Origin: JACRAR01 sp041674385 | Lineage (GTDB): Bacteria > Pseudomonadota > Gammaproteobacteria > Burkholderiales > Rhodocyclaceae | NCBI GenBank assembly: GCA_041674385.1 | Contig: JBAYVU010000009.1 | Location: forward strand, 1-64,000 | Reading direction: 5' to 3' | Length of the DNA stretch: 64,000 nucleotides | Part shown: piece after piece, positions 9,200 through 17,855 of the stretch | Numbering within the stretch: position 1 is the first letter of the stretch | Layout of the letters: each line of letters begins with the position of its first letter | The notes under the pieces: model-generated | What the model saw: only the letters and a program-made list of their open reading frames with translations | The model's database searches: none | What the model was told of the DNA's origin: nothing | Translations under genes and position numbers: made by a program

Positions 9200-10080
9200 T
9201 CCAGCTGCGTAAAGTCGTTGTTTGCGGCGTCGGCCTGATCGGCGGCTCCTTTGCGCTGGCGCTCAAACAAGCGCGAGCTGTTGGCGAAGTGGTCGGTGTC
9301 GGCCGCACCCGCGCTACCTTGGACGAGGCGCAAAAGCGCGGCGTCATCGACCGCAGCACCGGCGATTGGGGGGATGCGCTGGCTGGTGCCGATCTGGTGT
9401 TGCTGGCCATGCCGGTGGGCCAGATGGAGACTGTCATGAGCCAGTTGGCACCGCATCTGGGTCCGCAGACCCTGCTCACCGATGGCGGCAGCACCAAACA
9501 GGATGTGATCGCGGCCGCGCGTAAAACACTGGGCGGGAGCATCGGCCAGTTCATTCCAGCTCACCCGATCGCCGGTGCGGAAAAGAGTGGCGTGGCGGCG
9601 GCCCAGGTCGATCTGTATCGCGGCAAGCGCGTTGTGCTGACGCCGCTGCCGGAGAATGTCCCGGCCGGTGTCGCGAGGGTGCGCGCGGCATGGGAAATCT
9701 GCGGCGCCAAAATCAGCGAATTGACGCCGGCCGAGCATGATCGAACCTTCGCGGCGGTCAGCCATTTGCCGCATTTGCTGGCCTATGCGCTGGTCCATGA
9801 GTTTGCCGGACGAGAGAATTCCGAGCAACTGTTCAGCTTCGCGGCGGGCGGATTTCGCGACTTCACGCGGATTGCCAGCAGTCATCCGGAAATGTGGCGC
9901 GATATCTGCGTCGCCAATCGTAGCGCGCTGATCGACGAACTCGATGCCTTCCAGAGCGAACTGCTGCGCACCCGGGTATTGCTCGCCAGCGCCGATGGCG
10001 CCGGGCTGGAAGCGATGTTCGCTACCTCCCGCGCACGGCGCGACGCCTGGCTCGAATCGCTATTGCCGTCCGGCGAGTAA
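9196..10080 (+). CDS. tyrA: Prephenate dehydrogenase
   Basis: 294 residues. The NAD(P)-binding motif GVGLIGGSFALAL lies at about residues 11-23. The prephenate dehydrogenase core contains HPIAGAEKSGVAAAQVDLYRGKRVVLTP and the conserved SHLPHLLAYAL. It oxidatively decarboxylates prephenate to 4-hydroxyphenylpyruvate, the tyrosine branch partner of pheA. There is no fused chorismate mutase or ACT domain. It overlaps hisC with an ATGA-type junction, so the four genes pheA-hisC-tyrA form a coupled unit; the usual next gene, aroA, is displaced by two small genes. Confidence 0.95.
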   Translation: MIQLRKVVVCGVGLIGGSFALALKQARAVGEVVGVGRTRATLDEAQKRGVIDRSTGDWGDALAGADLVLLAMPVGQMETVMSQLAPHLGPQTLLTDGGSTKQDVIAAARKTLGGSIGQFIPAHPIAGAEKSGVAAAQVDLYRGKRVVLTPLPENVPAGVARVRAAWEICGAKISELTPAEHDRTFAAVSHLPHLLAYALVHEFAGRENSEQLFSFAAGGFRDFTRIASSHPEMWRDICVANRSALIDELDAFQSELLRTRVLLASADGAGLEAMFATSRARRDAWLESLLPSGE

Positions 10081-10196
10081 CGGGACTATTATTTCATCCG
10101 TCATCGATTCACGCGTAGGCCGACAGTGGATGCGGCCTTTAGAATTGATGGCATGGTTGGCGATAGTGCATTTTCGAGCCTGGAGTCCTTAGCTGA

Positions 10197-10427
10197 ATGA
10201 AATTCGAAGTTGTCGGCGAGATTGCCCATGTCGAAACCATAGCCCAAGGCAGTGGCATTCGTGATCTATCTTTGTTGAAGAAACAGTACGGACTTGGCAA
10301 CTGGCGAAAAAAGAAGGGCATAGCGCAAGTAAGACTGCCGGACGGTAGTATGGCGATGGCCGAAGTTCATTGGTACGAGGCCCACGGTATCGGTAAAGTG
10401 AAGATCAAAGTAAAGGAGTGGCTATGA
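10197..10427 (+). CDS. Small conserved protein of unknown function (first of a pair)
   Basis: 76 residues, basic, starting MKFEVVGEIAHVETIA and containing GNWRKKKGIAQVRLPDGSMAMAEVHWYEAHGIGKVKIKVKEWL. I recall similar WYEAHGIGK proteins as uncharacterised in diverse bacteria, but no function is known to me; the compact all-beta pattern could be an SH3-like barrel. It overlaps the following small gene in an ATGA arrangement, so the two are translated together. The pair lies between tyrA and aroA, which are normally adjacent, and its AT content looks higher than its neighbours, suggesting insertion. Confidence 0.75.
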   Translation: MKFEVVGEIAHVETIAQGSGIRDLSLLKKQYGLGNWRKKKGIAQVRLPDGSMAMAEVHWYEAHGIGKVKIKVKEWL

Positions 10428-10648
10428 AATTTGTTGTCTGCGTCTCGCGGGAAGATTGTGGTGATCTTTCCACCGATGACCTAACGCTTGGCCGCCTTTA
10501 TGAACTGTTGGCACCCGCCGACAGTCACGGCATGATCAGGGTGATCGACGACAGCGGCGAGGGTTATCTATATCCCGCCGAATTGTTCGAAGCTGTTGAG
10601 GTACAAGAACAAACTGCCTCGCGCCTGCACGCATTGTTGGCTGCGTGA
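10424..10648 (+). CDS. Small conserved protein of unknown function (second of a pair)
   Basis: 74 residues, acidic, MKFVVCVSREDCGDLSTDDL then LGRLYELLAPADSHGMIRVIDDSGEGYLYPAELFEAVEV. It has the look of a small SH3-like domain (Y-x-L..., G-x-I-R-V-I-D-x-S-G-E-x-Y-L-Y-P). An AAGGAG ribosome binding site at 10413-10418 places the start at ATG 10424 rather than the in-frame GTG at 10418. The stop of the basic partner gene overlaps this ATG. An acidic/basic coupled pair is compatible with interacting proteins, but no role is known to me. The 148 bases from here to aroA hold nothing I recognise. Confidence 0.7.
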   Translation: MKFVVCVSREDCGDLSTDDLTLGRLYELLAPADSHGMIRVIDDSGEGYLYPAELFEAVEVQEQTASRLHALLAA

Positions 10649-10796
10649 AGGGATCAAGCCCGATTCTTGTGCTTACCATATAACAACGCAAAGATAGAGA
10701 ACCGTGAAATCAAAGGGGCTAGGCTCGGATTTTCAACAGCGCTAAATGTGTTGGGATCGGGTTTCTGACCTCCCCCATCTCCATCTTTTTTCCCGC

Positions 10797-12086
10797 ATGA
10801 ATCATCTAGATATTCTCCCTCATACCCATGCTGCCGGCACTATCCATCTGCCGGGCTCCAAGAGTATTTCCAATCGCATGCTGCTGCTGTCTGCGTTGGC
10901 GGAGGGTGCGACTGAGATTCGCGACCTACTCGACTCCGACGACACGCGTGTGATGCTTGATGCTTTGCGCAAGCTTGGCGTCGGTATGGAATCGCTCGGT
11001 GGCAATGTTTGGCGTATCGCGGGTGTCGGTGGCACGTTTCCGATCAAGGAAACTGAACTCTTCCTTGGCAATGCCGGTACCGCCTTTCGCCCGCTGACGG
11101 CTGCGCTGGCGCTCTGCGGTGGCCATTACCGGCTCTCGGGCGTGGCGCGTATGCATGAGCGGCCGATCGGCGATCTCGTCGACGGTCTGCGCCAACTCGG
11201 CGCAGATGTGCGTTATCTCGGCATCGAGGGCTTCCCGCCATTGGAAATCTTGCCGGCCGAGATCAGGCTCGAAGCGCCGATCCGCGTGCGCGGCGATGTT
11301 TCTTCGCAGTTTCTGACGGCTCTGCTGATGGCCTTGCCGCTGGCCGGATGTGCGGCGGTCATCGAGATGGCGACGGAACTGATTTCCAAGCCCTACATCG
11401 AAATCACACTGAACCTGATGGCGCGATTTGGGGTGTGCGTCGAACGTAAAGGCTGGCGGCGCTTCACAATTCCACCCGGACAGCGCTATCGCAGTCCGGG
11501 GTCGGTATATATCGAAGGCGATGCCTCGGCGGCCTCGTATTTTCTCGCCGCTGGCGCGATTGGCGGCGGACCGGTACGCGTCGAAGGCGTCGGCCGCGCC
11601 AGCATCCAGGGCGATGTGCGTTTCGTCGAGGCATTGCAGGCGATGGGCGCGCAAATCGCCATGGGTGATAACTGGATCGAGGCCTGTGCGCCGGCCAGCG
11701 GCAAGCTCAAGGCTTTTGACCTGGACCTCAACCACATTCCCGATGCGGCGATGACCTTGGCCGTGGTGGCCTTGTTTGCCGATGGCCCTTGTGTCCTGCG
11801 CAACATCGCCTCCTGGCGCGTCAAGGAAACCGACCGCATTGCCGCGATGGCGAAAGAGTTGCGCAAGGTCGGCGCCACAGTGGAAGAGGGTGCGGATTGC
11901 CTGCGGATTATTCCTCCGGCCAGGCTGGCGTCCGGTGCCGCGATCGATACCTACGATGATCATCGCATGGCGATGTGCTTTTCGCTGGTTGCGCTCGGTG
12001 GCGTAATGGTGCGCATCAATGAACCAAACTGCGTTGCCAAGACCTTTCCCGATTATTTCAGCGAATTCGCCAAACTCGTCAGATGA
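10797..12086 (+). CDS. aroA: 3-phosphoshikimate 1-carboxyvinyltransferase (EPSP synthase)
   Basis: 429 residues; transfers enolpyruvyl from PEP to shikimate-3-phosphate. Signatures: LPGSKSISNRMLLLSALAEG (about 18-37), LGNAGTAFRPLTAAL (about 91-105), and near the end YDDHRMAMCFSLVALGG. The phosphate- and PEP-binding residues of class I EPSP synthases appear intact. I choose ATG 10797, since the in-frame ATG at 10746 adds 17 unrelated residues; the SD is weak. It overlaps cmk by four bases, a conserved beta-proteobacterial arrangement. Confidence 0.95.
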   Translation: MNHLDILPHTHAAGTIHLPGSKSISNRMLLLSALAEGATEIRDLLDSDDTRVMLDALRKLGVGMESLGGNVWRIAGVGGTFPIKETELFLGNAGTAFRPLTAALALCGGHYRLSGVARMHERPIGDLVDGLRQLGADVRYLGIEGFPPLEILPAEIRLEAPIRVRGDVSSQFLTALLMALPLAGCAAVIEMATELISKPYIEITLNLMARFGVCVERKGWRRFTIPPGQRYRSPGSVYIEGDASAASYFLAAGAIGGGPVRVEGVGRASIQGDVRFVEALQAMGAQIAMGDNWIEACAPASGKLKAFDLDLNHIPDAAMTLAVVALFADGPCVLRNIASWRVKETDRIAAMAKELRKVGATVEEGADCLRIIPPARLASGAAIDTYDDHRMAMCFSLVALGGVMVRINEPNCVAKTFPDYFSEFAKLVR

Positions 12087-12748
12087 CTCAGCCAATCCCG
12101 GTCATCGCCATCGACGGTCCGTCGGCTTCGGGCAAAGGCACGGTTGCCGCGCTGGTTGCCCAACGGCTCGGCTTCCGTTATCTCGACAGCGGCTCGCTGT
12201 ATCGCCTGGTGGCGCTTGCCGCACAACGCGCAAAGCTTGGCTACACGAATGAAATGCATCTGGCGTGTTTGGCCGCCGACTTGCCGGCCGAATTCGATGG
12301 CGCACGAATTTTGCTGTCCGGAGACGATGTCACCGATGCGATTCGTAGCGAGGAATGTTCGGCTGGCGCATCCAAAATCGCCGCGCTTCCCGCCGTGCGA
12401 GCTGCGTTGCTCGACCGTCAGCGGGCCTATCGGCAAGCTCCCGGATTGGTCGCTGAAGGACGCGACATGGGTTCGGTCGTGTTCCCCGACGCCTTGCTCA
12501 AGGTGTTTCTTACCGCCAGCGTCGAGGCACGCGCAACGAGGCGGCTTAAGCAGTTGATCGAAAAAGGGATACCTGCTAAAATCTCAACCCTTTTGCGGGA
12601 CTTGCAAGAGCGCGATGCACGCGATGCCGCGCGCAGCGTGGCTCCCCTGCAAAAGAGCGCGGATGCCGAACTGCTTGAGACTTCGCAACTCTCGATCGAG
12701 CAGGCGGTGCAGACAGTGCTGGGCTGGTACCAGTTGCGTTTGCGTTGA
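12083..12748 (+). CDS. cmk: Cytidylate kinase
   Basis: 221 residues; phosphorylates CMP and dCMP with ATP. The P-loop IDGPSASGKGTVAALVAQRLG lies at about residues 9-29. The CMP-binding segment FRYLDSGSLYRLVAL and VAEGRDMGSVVFPDA are characteristic. It starts within the end of aroA (four-base overlap) and precedes rpsA, the standard aroA-cmk-rpsA order. Confidence 0.95.
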   Translation: MTQPIPVIAIDGPSASGKGTVAALVAQRLGFRYLDSGSLYRLVALAAQRAKLGYTNEMHLACLAADLPAEFDGARILLSGDDVTDAIRSEECSAGASKIAALPAVRAALLDRQRAYRQAPGLVAEGRDMGSVVFPDALLKVFLTASVEARATRRLKQLIEKGIPAKISTLLRDLQERDARDAARSVAPLQKSADAELLETSQLSIEQAVQTVLGWYQLRLR

Positions 12749-12908
12749 ACTCCGTGTGCAACAAGGCTTATCCCTGCGCCGCATAGGCAGAGAAGCCACA
12801 GGTGCCGTCTGACGCGCTAGCGCCGGCGGCGGTTATCAACTTACTGCCGCAGGTACTGGAACAACTCCCCCCTCCTGCCTATTGCGGCGAACAGGTTCTT
12901 ACACATCT

Positions 12909-14633
12909 ATGTCCACTGCTACAGCCACCATCACCGAAACCATGCCCGGCATGGAAAGTTTTGCCGACCTCTTTGCTGAAAGCTTGTCGCGTCAGGAAAT
13001 GCGCGCTGGCGAGGTCATCACCGCGGAAGTTGTCCGCGTAGATCATAACCACGTCGTCGTCAACGCCGGCCTCAAGTCGGAAAGTTTCATTCCCCTCGAG
13101 GAATTCAAGAACGAACGCGGCGAAATCGAAGCCAAGCCGGGCGACTACGTCATGGTCGCCATCGAGATGCTCGAAGACGGCTATGGCGAGACTCGCCTGT
13201 CGCGCGAAAAGGCCAAGCGCATCGCGGCCTGGAACGATCTTGACAAGGCCATGACCGAGGGTACCCTGGTCAAGGGCTTGATCACCGGCAAGGTCAAGGG
13301 CGGCCTGACGGTCATGGTCAACGGCATCCGGGCCTTCCTGCCAGGTTCCCTGGTGGATATCCGACCGGTCAAGGACACCACCCCGTTCGAAGGCAAAGAA
13401 TTCGAATTCAAGGTCATCAAGCTCGATCGCAAGCGCAACAATGTCGTCATGTCGCGGCGCGCGGTACTTGAGGCCAATCAGGGCGAAGAACGCCAGTCTC
13501 TGCTGGAAAATCTCAAGGAAGGCGCGATTGTCAAAGGTATCGTCAAGAACATCACCGACTATGGCGCCTTCGTCGACCTCGGTGGCATCGACGGCCTGCT
13601 GCATATTACCGATCTGGCCTGGCGCCGCGTGCGTCACCCTTCCGAAGTGCTCACCGTCGGCGACGAAGTGGAAGCCAAGATCCTCAAGTTCGACCAGGAA
13701 AAGAACCGCGTTTCCTTGGGCATGAAGCAACTCGGCGACGATCCTTGGGTGGGTATTGCCCGTCGTTACCCCTCAGGCACCCGTCTGTTCGGCAAAGTCA
13801 CCAATCTCACCGATTACGGCGCTTTCGTCGAGGTCGAGCAGGGCATCGAGGGCTTGGTGCATGTTTCCGAAATGGATTGGACCAACAAGAACATCCATCC
13901 CTCCAAGGTTGTCCAGCTGGGTGACGAGGTCGAGGTGATGATCCTGGAAATCGACGAAGAGCGTCGCCGCATTTCCCTCGGCATGAAGCAGTGCCAGTCC
14001 AACCCCTGGGATGACTTCGCCGTCAACCACAAGAAGGGCGACAAGGTCAGCGGCCAGATCAAGTCGATCACCGACTTCGGCATATTCATCGGTTTGCCTG
14101 GCGGCATCGACGGTCTGGTGCATCTGTCCGACCTGTCTTGGTCGTCGAGCGGCGAGGAAGCCAAGCAAAAATTCAAGAAGGGCGACGAGGTCGAGGCCCT
14201 GGTGCTGTCGATCGATGTTGAAAAGGAACGCATCTCGCTGGGCATCAAGCAGATGGATGGTGATCCCTTCACCAGTTTCGTCGCCACTCACGACAAGAAC
14301 AGCATGGTCAAGGGCACTGTCAAGAGCGTCGATGCGCGTGGCGCGGTGATCGATCTCGGCGGTGATGTCGAGGGCTATCTGCGTGCTTCCGAAGCTACCC
14401 GCGATCGGGTCGACGACCTGCGCAACTTATTCAAGGACGGCGATGTGGTCGAAGCCATGATCATCAATGTCGATCGCAAGACGCGCGGCATCAACCTCTC
14501 GATCAAGGCCAAGGATCAGGCCGAGCAGAGTGAGGCGATGCAGAAGCTGGCTGCCGAGAGCGGTTCTGCTTCGACTGGCACGACCAGCCTGGGCGCGCTA
14601 CTCAAAGCCAAGATGAACAACCCGCAGCAATAG
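12909..14633 (+). CDS. rpsA: 30S ribosomal protein S1
   Basis: 574 residues with six S1/OB-fold repeats, roughly 32-100, 115-181, 202-271, 287-357, 374-444 and 461-530. Several carry the DYGAFVDLGG/DGLLHITDLAW-type core. S1 binds mRNA leaders for initiation on the small subunit. The ATG at 12909 begins MSTATATITETMPGMESFA; an in-frame TTG at 12882 would extend it without conservation. The 160-base stretch after cmk (12749-12908) has no gene and no strong SD next to the ATG, as expected for an S1 mRNA leader that relies on structure and S1 autoregulation; the leader structure itself was not resolved. Confidence 0.97.
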   Translation: MSTATATITETMPGMESFADLFAESLSRQEMRAGEVITAEVVRVDHNHVVVNAGLKSESFIPLEEFKNERGEIEAKPGDYVMVAIEMLEDGYGETRLSREKAKRIAAWNDLDKAMTEGTLVKGLITGKVKGGLTVMVNGIRAFLPGSLVDIRPVKDTTPFEGKEFEFKVIKLDRKRNNVVMSRRAVLEANQGEERQSLLENLKEGAIVKGIVKNITDYGAFVDLGGIDGLLHITDLAWRRVRHPSEVLTVGDEVEAKILKFDQEKNRVSLGMKQLGDDPWVGIARRYPSGTRLFGKVTNLTDYGAFVEVEQGIEGLVHVSEMDWTNKNIHPSKVVQLGDEVEVMILEIDEERRRISLGMKQCQSNPWDDFAVNHKKGDKVSGQIKSITDFGIFIGLPGGIDGLVHLSDLSWSSSGEEAKQKFKKGDEVEALVLSIDVEKERISLGIKQMDGDPFTSFVATHDKNSMVKGTVKSVDARGAVIDLGGDVEGYLRASEATRDRVDDLRNLFKDGDVVEAMIINVDRKTRGINLSIKAKDQAEQSEAMQKLAAESGSASTGTTSLGALLKAKMNNPQQ

Positions 14634-14648
14634 CTTAGCGAGTTGGCC

Positions 14649-14933
14649 ATGACTAAATCCGAGTTGATTGACAGGTTGGCTGCGCGATTCCCGCAATTGG
14701 TGGCAAAAGATGCCGATTATGCCGTGAAGATGATTCTCGATGCGATGACTGCGGCATTGTCGCGCGGAGAGCGCATAGAAATTCGCGGTTTTGGCAGCTT
14801 TGCGCTGAATTACCGGCCACCGCGCATCGGGCGTAACCCCAAGTCGGGCGAAAAAGTGCAGGTGGCTGAGAAGCATGTGCCGCACTTCAAGGCCGGCAAG
14901 GAGCTGCGCGAGCGGGTTGATCTGAACAACTGA
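14649..14933 (+). CDS. ihfB: Integration host factor subunit beta
   Basis: 94-residue HU/IHF-family DNA-bending protein. MTKSELIDRLAARFPQLVAKDADYAVKMILDAM forms the dimerising helices; IEIRGFGSFALNYRPPRIGRNPKSGEKVQV is the DNA-binding beta arm with the intercalating proline (RNPKSGE). It heterodimerises with IhfA. The ATG at 14649 is preferred over the TTG at 14643. The gene directly follows rpsA, as in most Proteobacteria, and ends at a strong terminator. Confidence 0.96.
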   Translation: MTKSELIDRLAARFPQLVAKDADYAVKMILDAMTAALSRGERIEIRGFGSFALNYRPPRIGRNPKSGEKVQVAEKHVPHFKAGKELRERVDLNN

Positions 14934-14992
14934 TCGGTTGTCGCACCGGTTTCGATGTATACGCGCAACCGGTGGGGCTGATGACATAGTCC

Positions 14993-15033
14993 AGGCGGTA
15001 TTCGTTGCCATTGGTTGCGAATACCGCCTTTTT
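14993..15033 (+). terminator. Rho-independent terminator after ihfB
   Basis: A 12-bp inverted repeat, AGGCGGTATTCG (14993-15004) and CGAATACCGCCT (15018-15029), is followed by five T. It closes the rpsA-ihfB transcript. The ATG of lapA lies only 14 bases after the T run, so lapAB must use read-through or a promoter embedded in the hairpin. Confidence 0.85.
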
Positions 15034-15046
15034 GCTGCGATTGGCG

Positions 15047-15319
15047 ATGCGAATTTTTATTTGGCTCTTGCGGGCTATCATTTTTGTGGCGTTGTTCGGC
15101 TTGGCCATCAAGAATAGCGGGCCGGTCGATTTGCGTTTGTATTTTGAGACCGTCTGGCAGGCGCCTCTATCCATGGTGGTCTTGGCCAGCTTCGCAGCGG
15201 GCGCCTTGGTCGGTGTTACAGCAGCATTTGCCACCCTGATACGCCAACGTCGCGAGATACGGCAGTTGCGTAATCAGTCGGCTGGTGTTGCCAAGAGCGC
15301 TACGGAATTCCCACTATAA
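15047..15319 (+). CDS. lapA: Lipopolysaccharide assembly protein A domain protein
   Basis: 90-residue inner membrane protein of the LapA (DUF1049) family. Two transmembrane helices are seen, about residues 3-22 (IFIWLLRAIIFVALFGLAI) and about 42-64 (LSMVVLASFAAGALVGVTAAF). A basic tail RQRREIRQLRNQ follows, and NSGPVDLRLYF between the helices is the family signature. In E. coli LapA partners with LapB to control LpxC turnover and LPS assembly. Here lapB follows after one base. I start at ATG 15047; the longer frame begins inside the upstream terminator. Confidence 0.88.
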   Translation: MRIFIWLLRAIIFVALFGLAIKNSGPVDLRLYFETVWQAPLSMVVLASFAAGALVGVTAAFATLIRQRREIRQLRNQSAGVAKSATEFPL

Positions 15320-15320
15320 G

Positions 15321-16520
15321 ATGAACAGCGGCTTCGAAATCCAACCCTGGTGGCTGCTGGCGTTGCCCCTGTTCTTTGTTCTTGGCTGGATCGCGGCCCG
15401 CATCGACATCAAGCACCTGGTGCGCGAGTCGCGCACCTTGCCGCGTTCCTATTTCAAGGGACTCAACTTTTTGCTCAACGAGCAGCCCGACCAGGCCATC
15501 GAAGCTTTCCTGGAGGCGGCCAGGGTGGATCCGGAAACCATCGAATTGCACTTTGCCTTGGGCAATCTATTTCGCCGCCGCGGCGAGACCGATCGCGCCA
15601 TCCGGGTCCACCAGAATCTGATCGAGCGCGACGAATCGCAGAATCAGTTGAGCGATGAACAACGGCTGCATGCGCTGGCGGAACTGGGGCAGGACTATCT
15701 CAAGGCCGGTCTGCTCGATCGCGCCGAGGAAGTTTTTCTCAAGCTGCGCAATACCTCTCGCGACGAAGAAGCCTTGCGTTTCCTTCTGGAAATCTATCAG
15801 CAGGAAAAGGAATGGCAGAAAGCTATCGATATCGCGCACAAACTGCCTGAGCATGTCGGCCACCTCTGGCAGAAAGAGATCGCCAACTTCCACTGCGAAC
15901 TGGCGTCCTTGGCCCTGCCGCGCGGTGATGCGACGGAGGCGCGCCAGCAACTCGATGCGGCGCTGGCCAGCAACCGCAAATGCGTGCGTGCCACTATTTT
16001 GCAGGGTGAGTTGGCTCTGGCGGAAGGCGATACGGCTGCAGCAATCGAGGCGTGGCAGCGGGTGGAGCAGCAAAGCCCGATCTATCTGGCGCTGGTTGCC
16101 GTCAAACTGATTGAAGCGTTTCGCCGGGAGGGCCGCGAAGAGCAGGGAATCCAGTTGTTGCGTAGCTGGTTTGCCTCTTACCCCTCGCTTGACCTGCTCG
16201 ATGCCTTGTTCCAATCTGAGTTGCAGGGGGAAGGCGCCGAAGCCGCTTATCAACTGGTGCGCGACGAATTGCGCCGCAATCCGACACTGCTGGGCCTCGA
16301 CAAGTTGCTCGAAGCACAGGTTCTGCTGGCGCCGCCGGAGCGGCGCCCCGACCTGGAACTGATCAAGAACCTGATCCACAACCACACCCGCCGTGTTGCC
16401 CGATACCGCTGCGATAGCTGCGGTTTCAAGGCGCGCCAGTTCTACTGGCGCTGCCCTGCCTGCGGCGGATGGGAGACCTATCCGCCGAAACGGACGGAAG
16501 AATTTGATTTGACGCCCTGA
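15321..16520 (+). CDS. lapB: Lipopolysaccharide assembly protein B (tetratricopeptide adaptor)
   Basis: 399 residues. One N-terminal membrane anchor (about 9-26, PWWLLALPLFFVLGWIAAR) is followed by TPR repeats through about residue 350. A C-terminal rubredoxin-like zinc/iron knuckle carries CDSC and CPAC (YRCDSCGFKARQFYWRCPACGGW). LapB (YciM) presents LpxC to FtsH and so balances LPS with phospholipid synthesis. The length matches the family (about 390). The ATG at 15321 abuts the lapA stop. ugd and heptose genes downstream keep the LPS theme. Confidence 0.93.
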   Translation: MNSGFEIQPWWLLALPLFFVLGWIAARIDIKHLVRESRTLPRSYFKGLNFLLNEQPDQAIEAFLEAARVDPETIELHFALGNLFRRRGETDRAIRVHQNLIERDESQNQLSDEQRLHALAELGQDYLKAGLLDRAEEVFLKLRNTSRDEEALRFLLEIYQQEKEWQKAIDIAHKLPEHVGHLWQKEIANFHCELASLALPRGDATEARQQLDAALASNRKCVRATILQGELALAEGDTAAAIEAWQRVEQQSPIYLALVAVKLIEAFRREGREEQGIQLLRSWFASYPSLDLLDALFQSELQGEGAEAAYQLVRDELRRNPTLLGLDKLLEAQVLLAPPERRPDLELIKNLIHNHTRRVARYRCDSCGFKARQFYWRCPACGGWETYPPKRTEEFDLTP

Positions 16521-16532
16521 CGAGGACCACGG

Positions 16533-17855
16533 ATGAAAATTACAGTCATTGGTACTGGTTATGTCGGCCTGGTGGGGGGCGCTTGCCTTGCTGAGGTCGG
16601 CAACGATGTTGTCTGCCTTGACCTAAGTGCCGAAAAAATTCGCATTCTGAACGAGGGGGGGATCCCGATTTTCGAACCTGGGCTGGCGCCTATGGTGGCC
16701 AAGAACCGTGCCGCCGGCCGCTTGCATTTCACCACCGACATTGCTGCCGCGGTGAACCACGGCGCCATCCTGTTTATTGCCGTGGGCACGCCACCGGATG
16801 AGGACGGTTCGGCCGACCTTCAATATGTTCTTGCCGCCGCGCGGGGCATCGGCCAGCACATGGATGGTTACAAGGTGGTAGTGGATAAATCTACGGTGCC
16901 TGTCGGCACTGCCGACAAGGTACACGCCGTAATTGCCGAGGCACTTCGGAGCCGCGGCGTGGAGATGGACTACAGCGTCGTCTCGAATCCGGAGTTCCTC
17001 AAGGAGGGCGCGGCGGTCGAGGATTTCATGAAGCCCGACCGTATCGTTGTCGGTGCCAGCGACTCGCGTGCCATCGAATTGATGCGTCAGCTGTATGCGC
17101 CGTTTCAGCGCAACCATGAACGCCTGATCCTCATGGACGTGCGCTCGGCGGAACTGGCCAAGTACGCAGCCAATGCGATGTTGGCAACGCGCATCAGTTT
17201 CATGAACGAACTCGCCAACCTGGCCGAAAAACTCGGCGCGGATATCGAACTGGTGCGCAAAGGCATCGGCTCGGATCCGCGCATCGGTTTCCATTTCTTA
17301 TATGCCGGATGCGGTTACGGCGGTTCCTGCTTTCCGAAGGACGTACAGGCCTTGATCCGCACCGCCGATGAAGCCGGGCAAAGGCTACAGATTCTCAATG
17401 CCGTCGAGACCGCCAACGAGACGCAGAAGCATGTTTTGCCGACGAAGATCGTCAAACGCTTCGGCGAGAATCTCGTCGGACGCCGCTTCGCCCTGTGGGG
17501 ACTGGCCTTCAAGCCGAATACCGACGACATGCGCGAGGCTCCCAGCCGGGTGCTGATCGACGAAATGCTGGCGCGCGGCGCCGATGTTTGCGCCTACGAT
17601 CCGGTGGCCATGCCCGAGGCACGGCGCCTCTATCCGGATGAGCCGCGTATCTGTTATGCCGCCACCCCGCAGGCTGCTCTTGAAGGTGCCGATGCCTTGG
17701 TGATCGTCACCGAATGGCAGGAATTCAGAAGCCCCGATTTTGCAGCCATCAAGTCCTTGCTCAAGCAAGCGGTGATCTTCGATGGACGCAATCTTTACGA
17801 TCCTGCGCAGCTGCATGCGGCAGGTATCGAGTACCAGGCTATCGGAAGAAAATGA
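16533..17855 (+). CDS. ugd: UDP-glucose 6-dehydrogenase
   Basis: 440 residues; oxidises UDP-glucose to UDP-glucuronate in two NAD-dependent steps for polysaccharide or LPS sugars. The Rossmann motif GTGYVGLVGGACLAEVG is at residues 7-23. The catalytic Cys266 is in CGYGGSCFPKDVQAL, and the Lys of the hinge helix is in ELAKYAANAMLA. A central dimerisation helix and a C-terminal UDP-binding domain (WGLAFKPNTDDMREAPS) are present. A GAGGACC sequence precedes the ATG. Its TGA overlaps the start of hldA. Confidence 0.95.
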   Translation: MKITVIGTGYVGLVGGACLAEVGNDVVCLDLSAEKIRILNEGGIPIFEPGLAPMVAKNRAAGRLHFTTDIAAAVNHGAILFIAVGTPPDEDGSADLQYVLAAARGIGQHMDGYKVVVDKSTVPVGTADKVHAVIAEALRSRGVEMDYSVVSNPEFLKEGAAVEDFMKPDRIVVGASDSRAIELMRQLYAPFQRNHERLILMDVRSAELAKYAANAMLATRISFMNELANLAEKLGADIELVRKGIGSDPRIGFHFLYAGCGYGGSCFPKDVQALIRTADEAGQRLQILNAVETANETQKHVLPTKIVKRFGENLVGRRFALWGLAFKPNTDDMREAPSRVLIDEMLARGADVCAYDPVAMPEARRLYPDEPRICYAATPQAALEGADALVIVTEWQEFRSPDFAAIKSLLKQAVIFDGRNLYDPAQLHAAGIEYQAIGRK

